A stretch of DNA of 64,000 nucleotides from Paraburkholderia terricola (GTDB lineage Bacteria > Pseudomonadota > Gammaproteobacteria > Burkholderiales > Burkholderiaceae). The notes under the pieces were generated by a model. That model saw only the letters and a program-made list of their open reading frames with translations, did not search any database and was not told the origin of the DNA. The position numbers and the translations under genes are program-made. The DNA is taken from NCBI RefSeq assembly GCF_900142195.1, contig NZ_FRAB01000005.1, positions 186,001 through 250,000 on the forward strand, read 5' to 3'. Below are positions 43,557 through 55,740 of this stretch, one piece after another (positions within the stretch are counted from its first letter, which is position 1; the number at the start of each line of letters is the position of its first letter).

Positions 43557-45119
43557 ATGACGTCCTCACACACTGAGTCCCACGCGGGCGCAGCGACGCT
43601 TTCGGCGCAAGCGCCCTCGCCTGTGCCCGACTCCACGGAGCCGTATCTGCAACTCGACGGCATCACCGTGCGCTTTCCCGGCGTGCTCGCGCTCGACCAG
43701 GTGTCGCTGGAAGTGCGGCGCGGCGAGGTGCACGGCCTGATGGGCGAAAACGGCGCAGGCAAATCGACGTTGCTCAAGGTGCTGTCCGGCGTGAATCAAC
43801 CGGCGGCGGGCACGTTGTCGCTCGATGGTATCGAGCAGCACTTCACCACTACGAAGGCGGCCATCGCGGCGGGCGTCGCGATCATCTATCAGGAACTGCA
43901 TCTGGTGCCGGAGTTGACGGTCGCGGAAAACCTGATGCTCGGCGCCCTGCCCAACCGTTTTGGCGTGCTCGACGAAAAAGCGCTGGTGGCGCGCGCGGTG
44001 CGTGAACTGGAACGGCTCGGCGAAAAAATCGATCCGTCGCAGCAGGTGAAGAATCTGTCGATCGGCCAGCGTCAGATGATCGAGATCGGCAAGGCGCTGA
44101 TGCGCGACGCACGCGTGATCGCCTTCGACGAACCGACCAGTTCGCTGTCGTCGCGCGAGACCACGCAACTGTTCCGAATCATCCGCGCATTGAGGGCCGA
44201 GGGCCGCGCGATCATTTACGTCACGCATCGGATGGACGAAGTCTACGAACTGTGCGATCGCGTGACGGTGTTTCGCGACGGCCGCCGCATCGATACGTTC
44301 GCCGCCGGTGAAGGACTCGATCGCGACCGGCTGATCAGCTGCATGGTGGGCCGCTCGATCGCCGACGTGTACGGCTATCGCTCACGCGAACTCGGCGGCG
44401 TGCAGCTCGAAGTCAACGGATTGATGGGACGCGGCTTGCGCGAACCGGCTTCCTTCGTCGCGCGCAAGGGCGAAATCGTCGGCTTCTTCGGCCTTGTCGG
44501 CGCGGGCCGTTCCGAGTTGATGAAGCTGATCTACGGCGCGGTCAAGCCGAGCGCCGGCGAAATCACGCTCAAGGGCAAGCCGGTGCGCTTCGCCACGCCG
44601 CGCGACGCGGTGCGCGCGGGCGTCGCGTTGTGCCCGGAAGATCGCAAGCAGGAAGGCATCGTGTCAATCGCCTCGGTGTCGGACAACCTCAACATCAGTT
44701 GCCGGCGCCATTTCAGCCGCTTCAACGTGCTCAACGGCCGCAAGGAAGCGCAAACCGCGAAGGAGTTCATCGGCAAGCTCGCGATCAAGACGCGCAACGG
44801 CGAGACGCCGATCGGCACGCTCTCGGGCGGCAATCAGCAGAAGGTGATTCTGTCGCGCTGGCTCGCGGAAGAGATCGACGTGTTCCTGATGGACGAGCCC
44901 ACGCGCGGCATCGACGTCGGCGCGCGCAGCGAGATTTACGGCCTGTTGTATGGGCTCGCCGAAGCGGGCCGCACGGTCATCGTCGTGTCGAGCGATCTGG
45001 CCGAGGTGATCGGCGTGGCGGACCGCGTGATCGTGATGAAGGAAGGCTGCATCGTCGGCAATCTGCCGAAGGCGCAGGCCACGCCGGATGCGCTCATCAA
45101 GCTCGCCCTGCCCCGCTAA
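43557..45119 (+). CDS. araG: Sugar ABC transporter ATP-binding protein (AraG-like)
   Basis: The 520-residue protein carries two fused ABC domains. The first has Walker [12 protein letters not shown], signature [15 protein letters not shown] and Walker [13 protein letters not shown]. The second has the degenerate P-loop [12 protein letters not shown] and signature [15 protein letters not shown] with [13 protein letters not shown]. This is the CUT2 pattern. The first 28 residues are a low-complexity extension before [16 protein letters not shown]. It energises uptake with AraF and AraH. Confidence 0.95.
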   Translation: MTSSHTESHAGAATLSAQAPSPVPDSTEPYLQLDGITVRFPGVLALDQVSLEVRRGEVHGLMGENGAGKSTLLKVLSGVNQPAAGTLSLDGIEQHFTTTKAAIAAGVAIIYQELHLVPELTVAENLMLGALPNRFGVLDEKALVARAVRELERLGEKIDPSQQVKNLSIGQRQMIEIGKALMRDARVIAFDEPTSSLSSRETTQLFRIIRALRAEGRAIIYVTHRMDEVYELCDRVTVFRDGRRIDTFAAGEGLDRDRLISCMVGRSIADVYGYRSRELGGVQLEVNGLMGRGLREPASFVARKGEIVGFFGLVGAGRSELMKLIYGAVKPSAGEITLKGKPVRFATPRDAVRAGVALCPEDRKQEGIVSIASVSDNLNISCRRHFSRFNVLNGRKEAQTAKEFIGKLAIKTRNGETPIGTLSGGNQQKVILSRWLAEEIDVFLMDEPTRGIDVGARSEIYGLLYGLAEAGRTVIVVSSDLAEVIGVADRVIVMKEGCIVGNLPKAQATPDALIKLALPR

Positions 45120-45168
45120 CACCATCGAAAGGCCGCCGAATCGCGCCATTGAAACTGGAATAAACATC

Positions 45169-46173
45169 ATGCACACACCTTCAACCGAATCCTCCACGCC
45201 AGCCGTCGCATCCGCCGGCTTGAGCGCGCGCGCCGCGCGCACCTGGGACCTCGTCAACAAGTCCGGCATCGTGATGGTGTTCATCATCCTGTTCGCCGTG
45301 CTGTCGTTTACCGTGCCCGATTTCCTCAGCTCGCGAAATATCCAGGGCTTGCTGCTGTCCGTCACGCTGATCGGCTCCATCTCCGTGACGATGATGTTCG
45401 TGCTCGCGCTCGGCGAGGTGGATTTGTCCGTGGCGTCGATCGTCGCGTTTGCCGGCGTGGTGGCGTCCACCTTGATCACGGCGACGCATAGCGTGATGCT
45501 CGGCGTCGCGGGCGGCGTGCTCGCGGGCGGCGCGGTCGGACTCGTGAACGGCGTGCTGATCGCGCGCTACAAGATCAACTCGCTGATCGTCACGCTCGCG
45601 ATGATGGAAGTCGTGCGCGGCCTCGCGTTCATCACGTCGCACGGCGACGCGGTGATGATTTCCGAGGAAAGCTTCTTCGACCTCGGCGGCGGCGCGTTCC
45701 TCGGCATCTCGTTCCCGATCTGGAGCAACATCATCGGCTTCGTGCTGTTCGGTTTCCTGCTGAAGAAAACCGTGTTCGGCAAGAACGTGCTGGCCGTCGG
45801 CGGCAACAGCGAGGCCGCGCTCCTCGCGGGCTTGCCCGTCACGCGCATCAAGATCACGGTGTTCGTATTGCAAGGTCTCGTGACCGGCTTCGCGGGCGTG
45901 ATGCTGGCGTCGCGGATGAGTCTCGGCGACCCGAAGACCTCGGTCGGGCTCGAACTCGGCGTGATCTCCGCGTGCGTGCTCGGCGGCGTTTCGCTGACGG
46001 GCGGCGTCGCGACGATTTCCGGCGTGCTGGTGGGCGTGCTGATCATGGGCTCGGTGCAGGACGCAATGAGCCTGATGAACGTGCCCACTTTCTATCAATA
46101 CCTGATTCGCGGCGGGATTCTGCTGCTCGCGGTGCTGTTCGACCAGTTCCGCCGCAGCAAGCGCGTGCACTGA
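45169..46173 (+). CDS. araH: Sugar ABC transporter permease (AraH-like)
   Basis: From ATG 45169 the 334-residue protein has about 9-10 hydrophobic segments. Family regions are SRNIQGLLLSVTLIGSISVT, MMFVLALGEVDLSVASIVAF, FGKNVLAVGGNSEAALLAGL and GVISACVLGGVSLTGGVATI. It is the CUT2 inner-membrane channel. It starts 49 bp after araG. The ORF is open further upstream inside araG, but homology begins at this ATG. Confidence 0.95.
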   Translation: MHTPSTESSTPAVASAGLSARAARTWDLVNKSGIVMVFIILFAVLSFTVPDFLSSRNIQGLLLSVTLIGSISVTMMFVLALGEVDLSVASIVAFAGVVASTLITATHSVMLGVAGGVLAGGAVGLVNGVLIARYKINSLIVTLAMMEVVRGLAFITSHGDAVMISEESFFDLGGGAFLGISFPIWSNIIGFVLFGFLLKKTVFGKNVLAVGGNSEAALLAGLPVTRIKITVFVLQGLVTGFAGVMLASRMSLGDPKTSVGLELGVISACVLGGVSLTGGVATISGVLVGVLIMGSVQDAMSLMNVPTFYQYLIRGGILLLAVLFDQFRRSKRVH

Positions 46174-46219
46174 GGAGCGACACGCGCTCGCCTCCATATG
46201 CTTGCCAACAGGAGATTTC

Positions 46220-47953
46220 ATGGCCGATTCGAACCAGACTAAAAAACCGCTGCGCAGCCAGGCATGGTTTGGCCTCAAGGACCGCGACGGTTTCCTGCAT
46301 CGATCGTGGATGAAAAACCAGGGCATCCCGCACGACGAATTCGACGGCCGCCCGGTGATCGGCATCTGCAATACATGGTCCGAGCTGACGCCGTGCAACG
46401 CGCACTTCCGCGAGCTGGCGGAGTACGTGAAAAAGGGCGTGCATGAAGCGGGCGGCTTGCCGCTGGAATTTCCGGTGATGTCGCTCGGCGAGACGAATTT
46501 GCGGCCCACCGCGATGCTGTTTCGCAATCTCGCTTCGATGGACGTCGAGGAGTCGATTCGCGGCAATCCGATGGACGGCGTGATTCTGCTGGTCGGCTGC
46601 GACAAGACCACGCCCGCGCTGCTGATGGGCGCGGCGTCGTGCAATTTGCCGGCGCTGGCGGTGTCGGGCGGACCGATGCTCAACGGCCGGTTTCGCGGCA
46701 AGAACATCGGCTCGGGCACGGGCGTCTGGCAGATGTCCGAGGAAGTGCGCGCCGGCACGATGACGCCGGAGGAATTCACCGAAGCCGAGTCGTGCATGAA
46801 CCGCTCGCGCGGCCACTGCATGACGATGGGCACGGCGTCGACGATGGCCTCGATGGTCGAATCGCTCGGCATGGGCTTGCCGCACAACGCGGCGATTCCC
46901 GCGGTGGACGCGCGCCGGCAAGTGCTTGCGCACCTCGCGGGCCGGCGCATCGTCGACATGGTTCGCGAGGATCTGACGATGGACAAGATCCTCACGCGCC
47001 AGGCGTTCGAAAACGCGATCCGCACCAACGCGGCGATCGGCGGGTCGACCAATGCGGTCGTGCATCTGATCGCGCTCGCGAAGCGCATCGGCGTCGAGTT
47101 GTCGCTGGAAGATTGGGAACTGGGCTCGAACGTGCCGTGCCTCGTGAATCTGCAACCGTCGGGCGAATACCTGATGGAAGACTTTTACTACGCGGGCGGC
47201 TTGCCGGCGGTGCTCAAGCAACTCGGCGAGCAAGGGCTGCTGCATCGCGAAGCGCTGACGGTGAACGGCAAGACGATCTGGGACAACGTGCGCAACGCGC
47301 CGAATCACGACGAGAAGGTCATCACGACGTTCGCCGAGCCGTTCAAGCCGAAGGCGGGCATTGCGGTGCTCAAGGGCAACCTCGCGCCGAATGGCGCGGT
47401 GATCAAGCCGTCGGCGGCGACCGAGGCGCTGCTCAAGCATCGCGGCCGCGCGGTGGTGTTCGAAAACATCGAGGAATTGCACGCCAGGATCGACGACGAT
47501 TCGCTCGACATCGACGAGCACTGCATCATGGTGCTCAAGGGCGCGGGGCCGAAGGGCTATCCGGGCTTTGCGGAAGTCGGCAACATGCCGCTGCCGAAAA
47601 AAGTGCTGCAAAAGGGCATCACGGACATGGTGCGCATTTCTGACGGCCGCATGAGCGGCACCGCCTACGGCGCGGTGGTGCTGCACGTGTCGCCCGAGGC
47701 GGCCGCGGGCGGTCCGCTCGCGTTCGTGCAGACCGGCGACATGATCGAACTCGACGTTGAAGCACGCCGCCTGCACCTCGATGTCACCGACGAGGAACTG
47801 GCGCGCCGGCGCGCGTCCTGGCAGCCGCCGGCGCCGCCCACGCGCGGCTATTACAAGCTTTACGTCGAGCACGTGCTGCAAGCGGATCAGGGCGCTGACC
47901 TCGATTTTCTGGTGGGGTCGAGCGGCGCGCCGGTGCCGCGCGATTCACATTGA
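46220..47953 (+). CDS. IlvD/EDD-family sugar-acid dehydratase, L-arabinonate dehydratase-like
   Basis: From ATG 46220 (AGGAG upstream) the 577-residue protein has the iron-sulfur ligands of the family: Cys in ICNTWSELTPCN, Cys in LLVGCDKTTPA and Cys in SRGHCMTMGTAS. It also has the Mg-binding lysine region GGSTNAVVHL and the C-terminal RISDGRMSGTAYG. Its close family dehydrates L-arabinonate, or related pentonates and galactonate, to 2-keto-3-deoxy acids in non-phosphorylating pathways. Last gene of the operon, followed by a terminator. Confidence 0.93.
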   Translation: MADSNQTKKPLRSQAWFGLKDRDGFLHRSWMKNQGIPHDEFDGRPVIGICNTWSELTPCNAHFRELAEYVKKGVHEAGGLPLEFPVMSLGETNLRPTAMLFRNLASMDVEESIRGNPMDGVILLVGCDKTTPALLMGAASCNLPALAVSGGPMLNGRFRGKNIGSGTGVWQMSEEVRAGTMTPEEFTEAESCMNRSRGHCMTMGTASTMASMVESLGMGLPHNAAIPAVDARRQVLAHLAGRRIVDMVREDLTMDKILTRQAFENAIRTNAAIGGSTNAVVHLIALAKRIGVELSLEDWELGSNVPCLVNLQPSGEYLMEDFYYAGGLPAVLKQLGEQGLLHREALTVNGKTIWDNVRNAPNHDEKVITTFAEPFKPKAGIAVLKGNLAPNGAVIKPSAATEALLKHRGRAVVFENIEELHARIDDDSLDIDEHCIMVLKGAGPKGYPGFAEVGNMPLPKKVLQKGITDMVRISDGRMSGTAYGAVVLHVSPEAAAGGPLAFVQTGDMIELDVEARRLHLDVTDEELARRRASWQPPAPPTRGYYKLYVEHVLQADQGADLDFLVGSSGAPVPRDSH

Positions 47954-48012
47954 CCGGCTGATCGACGCATGACGAATTAACGTTTGTTCCTGCGCTTTGC
48001 GAGAAGGCGTCT

Positions 48013-48046
48013 GCCGATGCGGCTTGAAAACCGCATCGGCTTTTTT
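48013..48046 (+). terminator. Terminator of the sugar operon
   Basis: GCCGATGCGG at 48013-48022 pairs with CCGCATCGGC at 48031-48040 and is followed by six T, 60 bp beyond the dehydratase stop. Confidence 0.9.
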
Positions 48047-48074
48047 ATGCGGGTGAAATCGGTGGGCAAAATAA

Positions 48075-48106
48075 AAAACGGCGACGCATTGAATGCTCGC
48101 CGTTTT
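48075..48106 (-). terminator. Terminator of the small secreted-protein gene
   Basis: AAAACGGCGA at 48075-48084 pairs with TCGCCGTTTT at 48097-48106, with a T-rich run on the minus strand. A second perfect stem, ATATTCCCGCG/CGCGGGAATAT at 48171-48193, lies nearer the stop codon. Confidence 0.7.
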
Positions 48107-48203
48107 ATAAATCACGAGTTCACCGCCCCCGATTTTTGGAAAAACGGGGGATTGCCACGTGCATCGTCATATTCCCGCGTTTCGCGGGAATATCGGCGTT
48201 CAG

Positions 48204-48542
48204 TTATTGCTTGATGAATCGATCGTGTGCCCAAAGACCTTGCGTATCGCTATTGGCGGCATTCACGAATTCGACATCGTGGCCGACCACGCGAACCACG
48301 CGGAAACTCGAGTTTTCCGGCGTGGAGACGCATTGATAGCCGGAGAAGAATTCCTGCATTTTCTGCTGTTCACCGGCTTGCGCATGCAGGTCGACGGCAT
48401 CGAGCTTGTCCTTCGACACGCAGCCATAGGCATTGGCCTTGAACTGGATGGTTTGCTGCGGCTTGAGCACGACGTCTTGCGCCTGAACAGAAGCGGCAGC
48501 CAAACCCGCAATGGCGAAAAGAAGGGCGATTTGCTTTTTCAT
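48204..48542 (-). CDS. Small secreted protein, family not recognised
   Basis: From ATG 48542 (AGGAAATAT just upstream) the 112-residue protein has a clear signal peptide, KKQIALLFAIAGLAAASVQA-QD. The mature part of about 90 residues has two Cys (AYGCVSKDKLDA and SGYQCVSTPENSS) that could form one disulfide. Segments include KMQEFFSGYQ and FRVVRVVGHDVEFVNAA. I do not recognise a family. It is monocistronic with its own terminator. Confidence 0.8.
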   Translation of the reverse strand: MKKQIALLFAIAGLAAASVQAQDVVLKPQQTIQFKANAYGCVSKDKLDAVDLHAQAGEQQKMQEFFSGYQCVSTPENSSFRVVRVVGHDVEFVNAANSDTQGLWAHDRFIKQ

Positions 48543-48572
48543 ATTTCCTCCGGTGCGGGTTTCAATACTCAA

Positions 48573-49190
48573 GGTTAGCTATGTATTTAACTTTAACGTC
48601 GAACCCGCACCTTGCACTTTAGGCAAACCGGAGAGAACGACAAGCACATCTTGTGTGCGGTCGCAACAGTGGCGAATTGTCGCACCACGCGCCGCGCTTG
48701 CCTAAACGATAGGCAGCGCCTCGAATAGACAGATTGGTGACGGGTAATTGGTCGATGCGCGGCACTCGTCGCTTTATCCAGTAACGCTTTGCGGCGCTTA
48801 TTCACGTAAACGAGAGGCTCAAATTAAGTGATTTACTACAATCAATCCGGGGTTTTTGTGCGTTGCACACAAAGTCGTTCGGTTGATTCATCCAGGATCA
48901 CGAAATAACGGTGTACGTGCAGAAGATAAACAATGCCAGGCGTCAATCGGTGGGCTGAATTCGTCGCGACGGGGTAGACCTTGCGCACGTTGAGCACCGG
49001 GGAGAAGTTCTTGCAACGGTTCACTCCGGCGCAGCGCATTCTTGCAATGAGCGAGGCGCAATGCAATTGCGGCGAGTGCTGGGCGGTGCGTTGTCCCAGG
49101 CGAGCGAGCCCGCGTTATGAGTGGCGCGCAACGGTACGGGCACGTGCGGTGCTCTACAATGAATTGATGCTCCCACGCCTGGAGGCTACC
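48573..49190. other. Intergenic region without a convincing gene
   Basis: Several short ORFs overlap on both strands; none shows a conserved start, signal peptide or known domain. TACAAT at 49156-49161 and GGAGG at 49181-49185 are probable -10 and ribosome signals of the next small gene. Confidence 0.45.
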
Positions 49191-49370
49191 GTGATCGAGC
49201 AATTGATACTGGGCGCGTTTCTGGTGATTCCGCTGCTCATCGTCGCGTTTCTTTTCTCCGACGAATTGTGGCAGGAACACCGTCATCTGCATGACATGCG
49301 GCCCATGCACGCGCCACCTCGTCGGCACGACTGGCGGCATCCGCTGCGCCGCTCGCGGCACCGCCCATGA
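49191..49370 (+). CDS. Small single-pass membrane protein
   Basis: GTG 49191 is preceded by GGAGG at 5-bp spacing. The 59-residue product starts MIEQLILGAFLVIPLLIVAF, one membrane helix, followed by LFSDELWQEHRHLHDMR and a His/Arg-rich tail. The predicted topology is a short periplasmic N-terminus with a basic cytoplasmic tail. No family is known to me. An in-frame ATG at 49167 is an alternative start. Confidence 0.55.
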   Translation: MIEQLILGAFLVIPLLIVAFLFSDELWQEHRHLHDMRPMHAPPRRHDWRHPLRRSRHRP

Positions 49371-49415
49371 GCCGCCGCGGACAGTCGACCACCCTAGCCG
49401 CGCTTAGCCAGCGCC

Positions 49416-49841
49416 TCAGTCTGCGCGCCAATGATCGCGAATGCGTTTTGCCAGCGCTTCGAGCGTGGCCGCATCGGCGACGTCGCGTGCGTGCATGCGC
49501 AGCGGCTGACCTTCCCAGCGCGGAATCACATGAAAATGCACGTGCGGCACGGTCTGTCCCGCCGCGGCGCCGTTGAACTGTCCAATGAATACGCCGTCCG
49601 GCCGCAGCGCCGCGCGAACCGCAATGGCGAGCTTCTGTGTCATGCGCATGCAGGCCACGACCGACGCGTCCGACAACTCGAAAATCTCCGCCACCGCTTC
49701 TTTCGGCACGATCAGCAAGTGGCCGTCGGCTTGCGGCATCAGGTCCATGAAGGCGAGGGCGGCGCCGGTCTCCGCCACTTTGATGCAAGGTAGTTCGCCA
49801 CGCAGAATCCTCGCGAATGGATTGCTGTCGTCGTAGTTCAT
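49416..49841 (-). CDS. HIT-family hydrolase
   Basis: The 141-residue protein starts MNYDDSNPFARILRGELPCI, a typical HIT N-terminus. It contains GHLLIVPKEAVAEIFEL and the histidine triad VPHVHFHVIPRWEG near residues 98-105. HIT proteins hydrolyse nucleoside phosphoramidates or dinucleoside polyphosphates. It lies on the minus strand after the Lrp gene, 120 bp apart. Substrate unknown. Confidence 0.93.
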   Translation of the reverse strand: MNYDDSNPFARILRGELPCIKVAETGAALAFMDLMPQADGHLLIVPKEAVAEIFELSDASVVACMRMTQKLAIAVRAALRPDGVFIGQFNGAAAGQTVPHVHFHVIPRWEGQPLRMHARDVADAATLEALAKRIRDHWRAD

Positions 49842-49960
49842 CGCGCTTTCTCTCCAGGTTGAGGTGGTATCGGGGCGTTGCCGCTGCTGCCGATATTGTC
49901 CACCACATCGGTTACAGCGCGCGCCGCGCGGTCGGGCGCTTGCGGCTGCTTGAACGCAGC

Positions 49961-50488
49961 CTAGCGCCAGTCGGTCGCAATGTCGTCGGGATCGGTCAGC
50001 GTCAGTCCCGACGACGGCAGCGGCAGCGCCGTCTTATAGCGCACCTGCTTGAGCGCGAAACTCGAGCGGATATTGGAGATGCCCGGAATCTTCGTCAGAT
50101 GATCGACGATGAAACGCTCCAAGGTCTGCATATCCGGCATCACCACGCGCAGCAGATAGTCGGCGTCGCCGGTCATCAGATAGCACTCCATCACCTCGGG
50201 GCGCTCGGAAATCGCCTGCTCGAAACGCAGCAGCGCGTCTTCCACCTGCTTTTCCAGACTCACCTGAATGAACACGTTGATGCGCAAGCCCAGCGGCTCC
50301 GGGTTCAGCAACGTGACCTGCTGCTTGAAGAGGCCGAGCCTTTCGAGCGCGCGCACACGGTTGAAGCACGGCGTGGGCGACAGGTTCACTGCGCGGGCGA
50401 GATCCGCATTGGTGATGCGCGCGTTCTGCTGCAACTGGCTCAGGATGCCGATGTCGATCCGGTCGAGCCGTCTGGGTGGCGTGGTCAT
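49961..50488 (-). CDS. Lrp/AsnC-family regulator (BkdR/MdeR-like)
   Basis: From ATG 50488 the 175-residue protein begins [20 protein letters not shown]. It has an HTH with [20 protein letters not shown] and [11 protein letters not shown], then a RAM domain with [20 protein letters not shown]. It diverges from the AceE-type dehydrogenase gene, with 152 bp between starts. In pseudomonads Lrp-type regulators BkdR and MdeR control 2-oxo-acid dehydrogenase genes in the same arrangement, so it very likely regulates the neighbour. Effector probably an amino acid. Confidence 0.92.
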   Translation of the reverse strand: MTTPPRRLDRIDIGILSQLQQNARITNADLARAVNLSPTPCFNRVRALERLGLFKQQVTLLNPEPLGLRINVFIQVSLEKQVEDALLRFEQAISERPEVMECYLMTGDADYLLRVVMPDMQTLERFIVDHLTKIPGISNIRSSFALKQVRYKTALPLPSSGLTLTDPDDIATDWR

Positions 50489-50640
50489 GGATGAAATATT
50501 CCGTGGAAGGTGCGAAATCCGGAATAAATAGCCTATCGCAGCGCGGCACCGCAAGCAAATGAGACGCTCATTTTGCGGATGCATGGTTACCATTGTCTCA
50601 CTCGATCTTGAACCGAACGCGTCGATGCGGGAGTGGTGAC

Positions 50641-53418
<2,778 letters not shown>

Positions 53419-53587
53419 TCGATCAAGCGGTGATCGTCTTCTGATTCTGTCCATCGCGCTCGCGCGAGACAGCCCGACGCGGCGTCCGCTCGGGCGTTAC
53501 ACCGGTAATGCCCGGTTACCACTTGCAGCATCTATTTCCGCTCGCGCCGTCCACAATCTGTTCATGCCTGAACGGCGGGAGTCCAAC

Positions 53588-53929
53588 ATGAAAAAGATTG
53601 CGGTGGCGTTGTTGATGGTCGGAAGCCTGAGCATGGCGGGGCAAGCCTCGGCTCATGGCAATGGTGGCGGCGACGTGATCGGTGCGCTGATCGGCGGGGC
53701 GGTGCTCGGCGCGGTGGTGACGTCCGTGCTGAATCCAGCGCCCGTGGTCGCATACCAGCAGCCTGTCTACGCGCAGCCGGTGTATGCACAGCCGGCGTAT
53801 CAGCCGGCTCCGGCCTACGCGGGGCCGCCGCCGGGATATTGCTATGACCGGTACCAACGCGCGTATGTCGCGTGCGGCGCGCCGCCGCCCGGACAGTATG
53901 GCTATTCGGAGCCTCAACCGGGTTGGTAA
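53588..53929 (+). CDS. Secreted Tyr/Pro-rich small protein
   Basis: ATG 53588, preceded by GGGAG, gives 113 residues. A signal peptide MKKIAVALLMVGSLSMAGQA precedes SAHGNGGGDVIGALIGGAVL, a glycine-zipper-like hydrophobic stretch, and then tandem YAQP units (QPVYAQPVYAQPAYQPAPAY). The C-terminus has GYCYDRYQRAYVACGAPPPG with two Cys. It resembles glycine-zipper envelope proteins of Burkholderiales. Function unknown. Confidence 0.8.
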   Translation: MKKIAVALLMVGSLSMAGQASAHGNGGGDVIGALIGGAVLGAVVTSVLNPAPVVAYQQPVYAQPVYAQPAYQPAPAYAGPPPGYCYDRYQRAYVACGAPPPGQYGYSEPQPGW

Positions 53930-53956
53930 GCGCGTAGCCGACGCTGCGCCAAACGT

Positions 53957-53993
53957 AAAAAGCCGTTCCTGCGTAGGCAGGAACGGCTTTTTA
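53957..53993. terminator. Bidirectional terminator
   Basis: AAAAAGCCGTTCCTGC and GCAGGAACGGCTTTTT form a long perfect stem with A and T flanks between convergent genes. Confidence 0.92.
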
Positions 53994-54004
53994 CTGTCCG
54001 CCGC

Positions 54005-54166
54005 TCAATGCTTGTGGTGCAGCCACTCCGCGTAATGTGTATCCAGCCAGCGCTCCAGCCGTTGCGGCCTTGTCTTCCGGTGATAGTGCGACGCGGCCCA
54101 GATGGCAACGCCGACGAACAGCATGACGAGGGGCCCCAGCAAATAAGCGATCAACGATTCAGACAT
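54005..54166 (-). CDS. Small single-pass membrane protein
   Basis: ATG 54166 with GGAGGCTCCC upstream gives 53 residues. MSESLIAYLLGPLVMLFVGV starts one membrane helix, followed by a basic segment (SHYHRKTRPQRLERWLDTHY) and a His-rich end. The strong ribosome site and adjacent terminator support a real gene. Family not recognised. Confidence 0.65.
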   Translation of the reverse strand: MSESLIAYLLGPLVMLFVGVAIWAASHYHRKTRPQRLERWLDTHYAEWLHHKH

Positions 54167-54388
54167 GGGAGCCTCCGCATGAGTTGGGTCACTGCTCCAG
54201 TGTAGGCGATGAAATGCGGGAAGAAAGGAGGGCGTGATGGTTCGTGACGAGTGCCGGGACATCGCTGAACCTTGAGGTTCAAAACCTGACGACAAAGCCA
54301 ATTTCGCTTTTTCTACAAGGTCTTGAGTTCGTTGCATGGTTCGTTGTGTACCAACTAGCCGGCTCTTGCGCGGACGGTGGCGAGCCGC

Positions 54389-55567
54389 TCACCGCTTTGC
54401 AGCGCCTTCAATCTGCGCATCCACGAAATCCGCCCAACGTTGCGCGATTCGACGCTGCCCGGTTGCGTGTTCCTCAGCCGTGGGTTGTTGCCCCAGACCT
54501 TCGAGCGCATCGGAGCGTTGCGCCATGTCGCGCAGATGCGCCGAGGCCGTGCGCCGGAAGTCGTGCAAAACGAAATGCTCCACGTCGAGCCCGAGTGCCT
54601 TGACCGCCTGATTCAGCGTGCTCCTGGCGATGGGCCGATCGTCGCCCCTGACGCTCGGAAATACAAAATGTCGGCCCGCTCTCGCGCGATGAAGCTCGCG
54701 CAGCATGTCGACCGCCTGGTGCGCGAGATGCACGCGCTGGTCCCGGTCCTTCTTCAGACGCGCGGCGGGTATCGTCCACAGCGCCCGGTCCAGATCGAAT
54801 TCGGCCCACGTGGACTCCACCAGGTCGGACTTGCGCACCATCGTCAGCACCAGCAGATGCAGCGCCAGTTTTAGCGGGCGGCGAATGCTCGACGCGTCGA
54901 TCGCGCGCAGCATCGTGCCGATTTCATCTCCGCTGAGCACGCGGGTGCGGCTGTCGACGGTGGCGATGGAGCGCGCCGGAATGATCTCGGCCGGGTTGGT
55001 CGTCGCGAGTTGGCGGGCGATCAGATACTCGTAGAGACGCTTGACCACGTTGCGCGTATGCAGCGCCATTTTCGGCGAGCCACGGCTTTTGATTCTGTCG
55101 CAGATCGCGGCGATGTCGTCGGAGGTGACCGCTTTGATCGCCTTGCCGCCGATGGCGGGCAACACGTCCTTGTCGAGCGTGCGGCGCGTGGTGCGGCGAT
55201 ATTCTTCCGATTTGCCGGCCATTTCCGTGGTGAGATAAAGCTCGGCGGCTTCCCGCAGCACGTCGGCCTTGCTTTCCGCGCCGCGGTCGCGCCGCGCCGT
55301 GGCCACCGGCGAGACGCCTTGCGCGACCATCTCCGCATACTTCTGCGCTCGCGCGCGCGCGACGCGCAGCGAGATCATCCTGTAATCGCCGATCGTGGCA
55401 AGCGGCTGCCGCTTGCCGTTCAGCGAATAGCGGAAACGCCAGACCTTGGTGCCGGTCGTCATGACTTCGATCACGAGACCGTTGCCGTCGGCGACGGAGT
55501 AGCGGGTCGCGCGCGGTTCAAGCGCGCGAATCTGACTTTCGGTGAGAGGAACGGCTAGTTTGGGCAT
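54389..55567 (-). CDS. P4-type tyrosine recombinase, apparently degenerate at the C-terminus
   Basis: The 392-residue protein has an N-terminal arm-binding domain (LTESQIRALEPRATRYSVAD, DGNGLVIEVMTTGTKVWRFR) and a core-binding domain near 105-190. The catalytic domain has the arginine region VLTMVRKSDLVESTWAEFDL, the lysine near LKKDRDQ and the H-x-x-R box FVLHDFRRTASAHL. After that box, P4 integrases normally have a second His and the Tyr nucleophile. Here SDALEGLGQQPTAEEHATGQ leads directly to RWADFVDAQ, and no Tyr remains. It is probably inactive. It lies 173 bp from the mnmE 3' end, a known integration hotspot. Confidence 0.85.
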   Translation of the reverse strand: MPKLAVPLTESQIRALEPRATRYSVADGNGLVIEVMTTGTKVWRFRYSLNGKRQPLATIGDYRMISLRVARARAQKYAEMVAQGVSPVATARRDRGAESKADVLREAAELYLTTEMAGKSEEYRRTTRRTLDKDVLPAIGGKAIKAVTSDDIAAICDRIKSRGSPKMALHTRNVVKRLYEYLIARQLATTNPAEIIPARSIATVDSRTRVLSGDEIGTMLRAIDASSIRRPLKLALHLLVLTMVRKSDLVESTWAEFDLDRALWTIPAARLKKDRDQRVHLAHQAVDMLRELHRARAGRHFVFPSVRGDDRPIARSTLNQAVKALGLDVEHFVLHDFRRTASAHLRDMAQRSDALEGLGQQPTAEEHATGQRRIAQRWADFVDAQIEGAAKR

Positions 55568-55740
55568 GCTCGAAACCGTGATACATGGGCAGCCGCGATT
55601 CTAAACCTTGCGATGTCCGTGTACCAAAGATTTCGCGCCTTTTGGGTCAACCGGCGGGAATGCCGAGGCTGCCGAGGCGGTCGGGAAGAAGTCCGCAAGG
55701 CCTTTGTTTCAAGCTAGACGGCGGAAATCGCCAGCTCGCT

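Noticed and set aside
48171..48193. Perfect hairpin ATATTCCCGCG/CGCGGGAATAT as a terminator
   Set aside because: There is no T-run on either side, so it is not a standard intrinsic terminator. It may stabilise the 3' end of the small secreted-protein mRNA.
54346..55627. GTGTACCAA 9-bp direct repeats as attachment sites of the integrase
   Set aside because: Nine bases in 1.3 kb can arise by chance, and the expected 18-bp mnmE-end copy was not found. Mentioned only as a weak lead.
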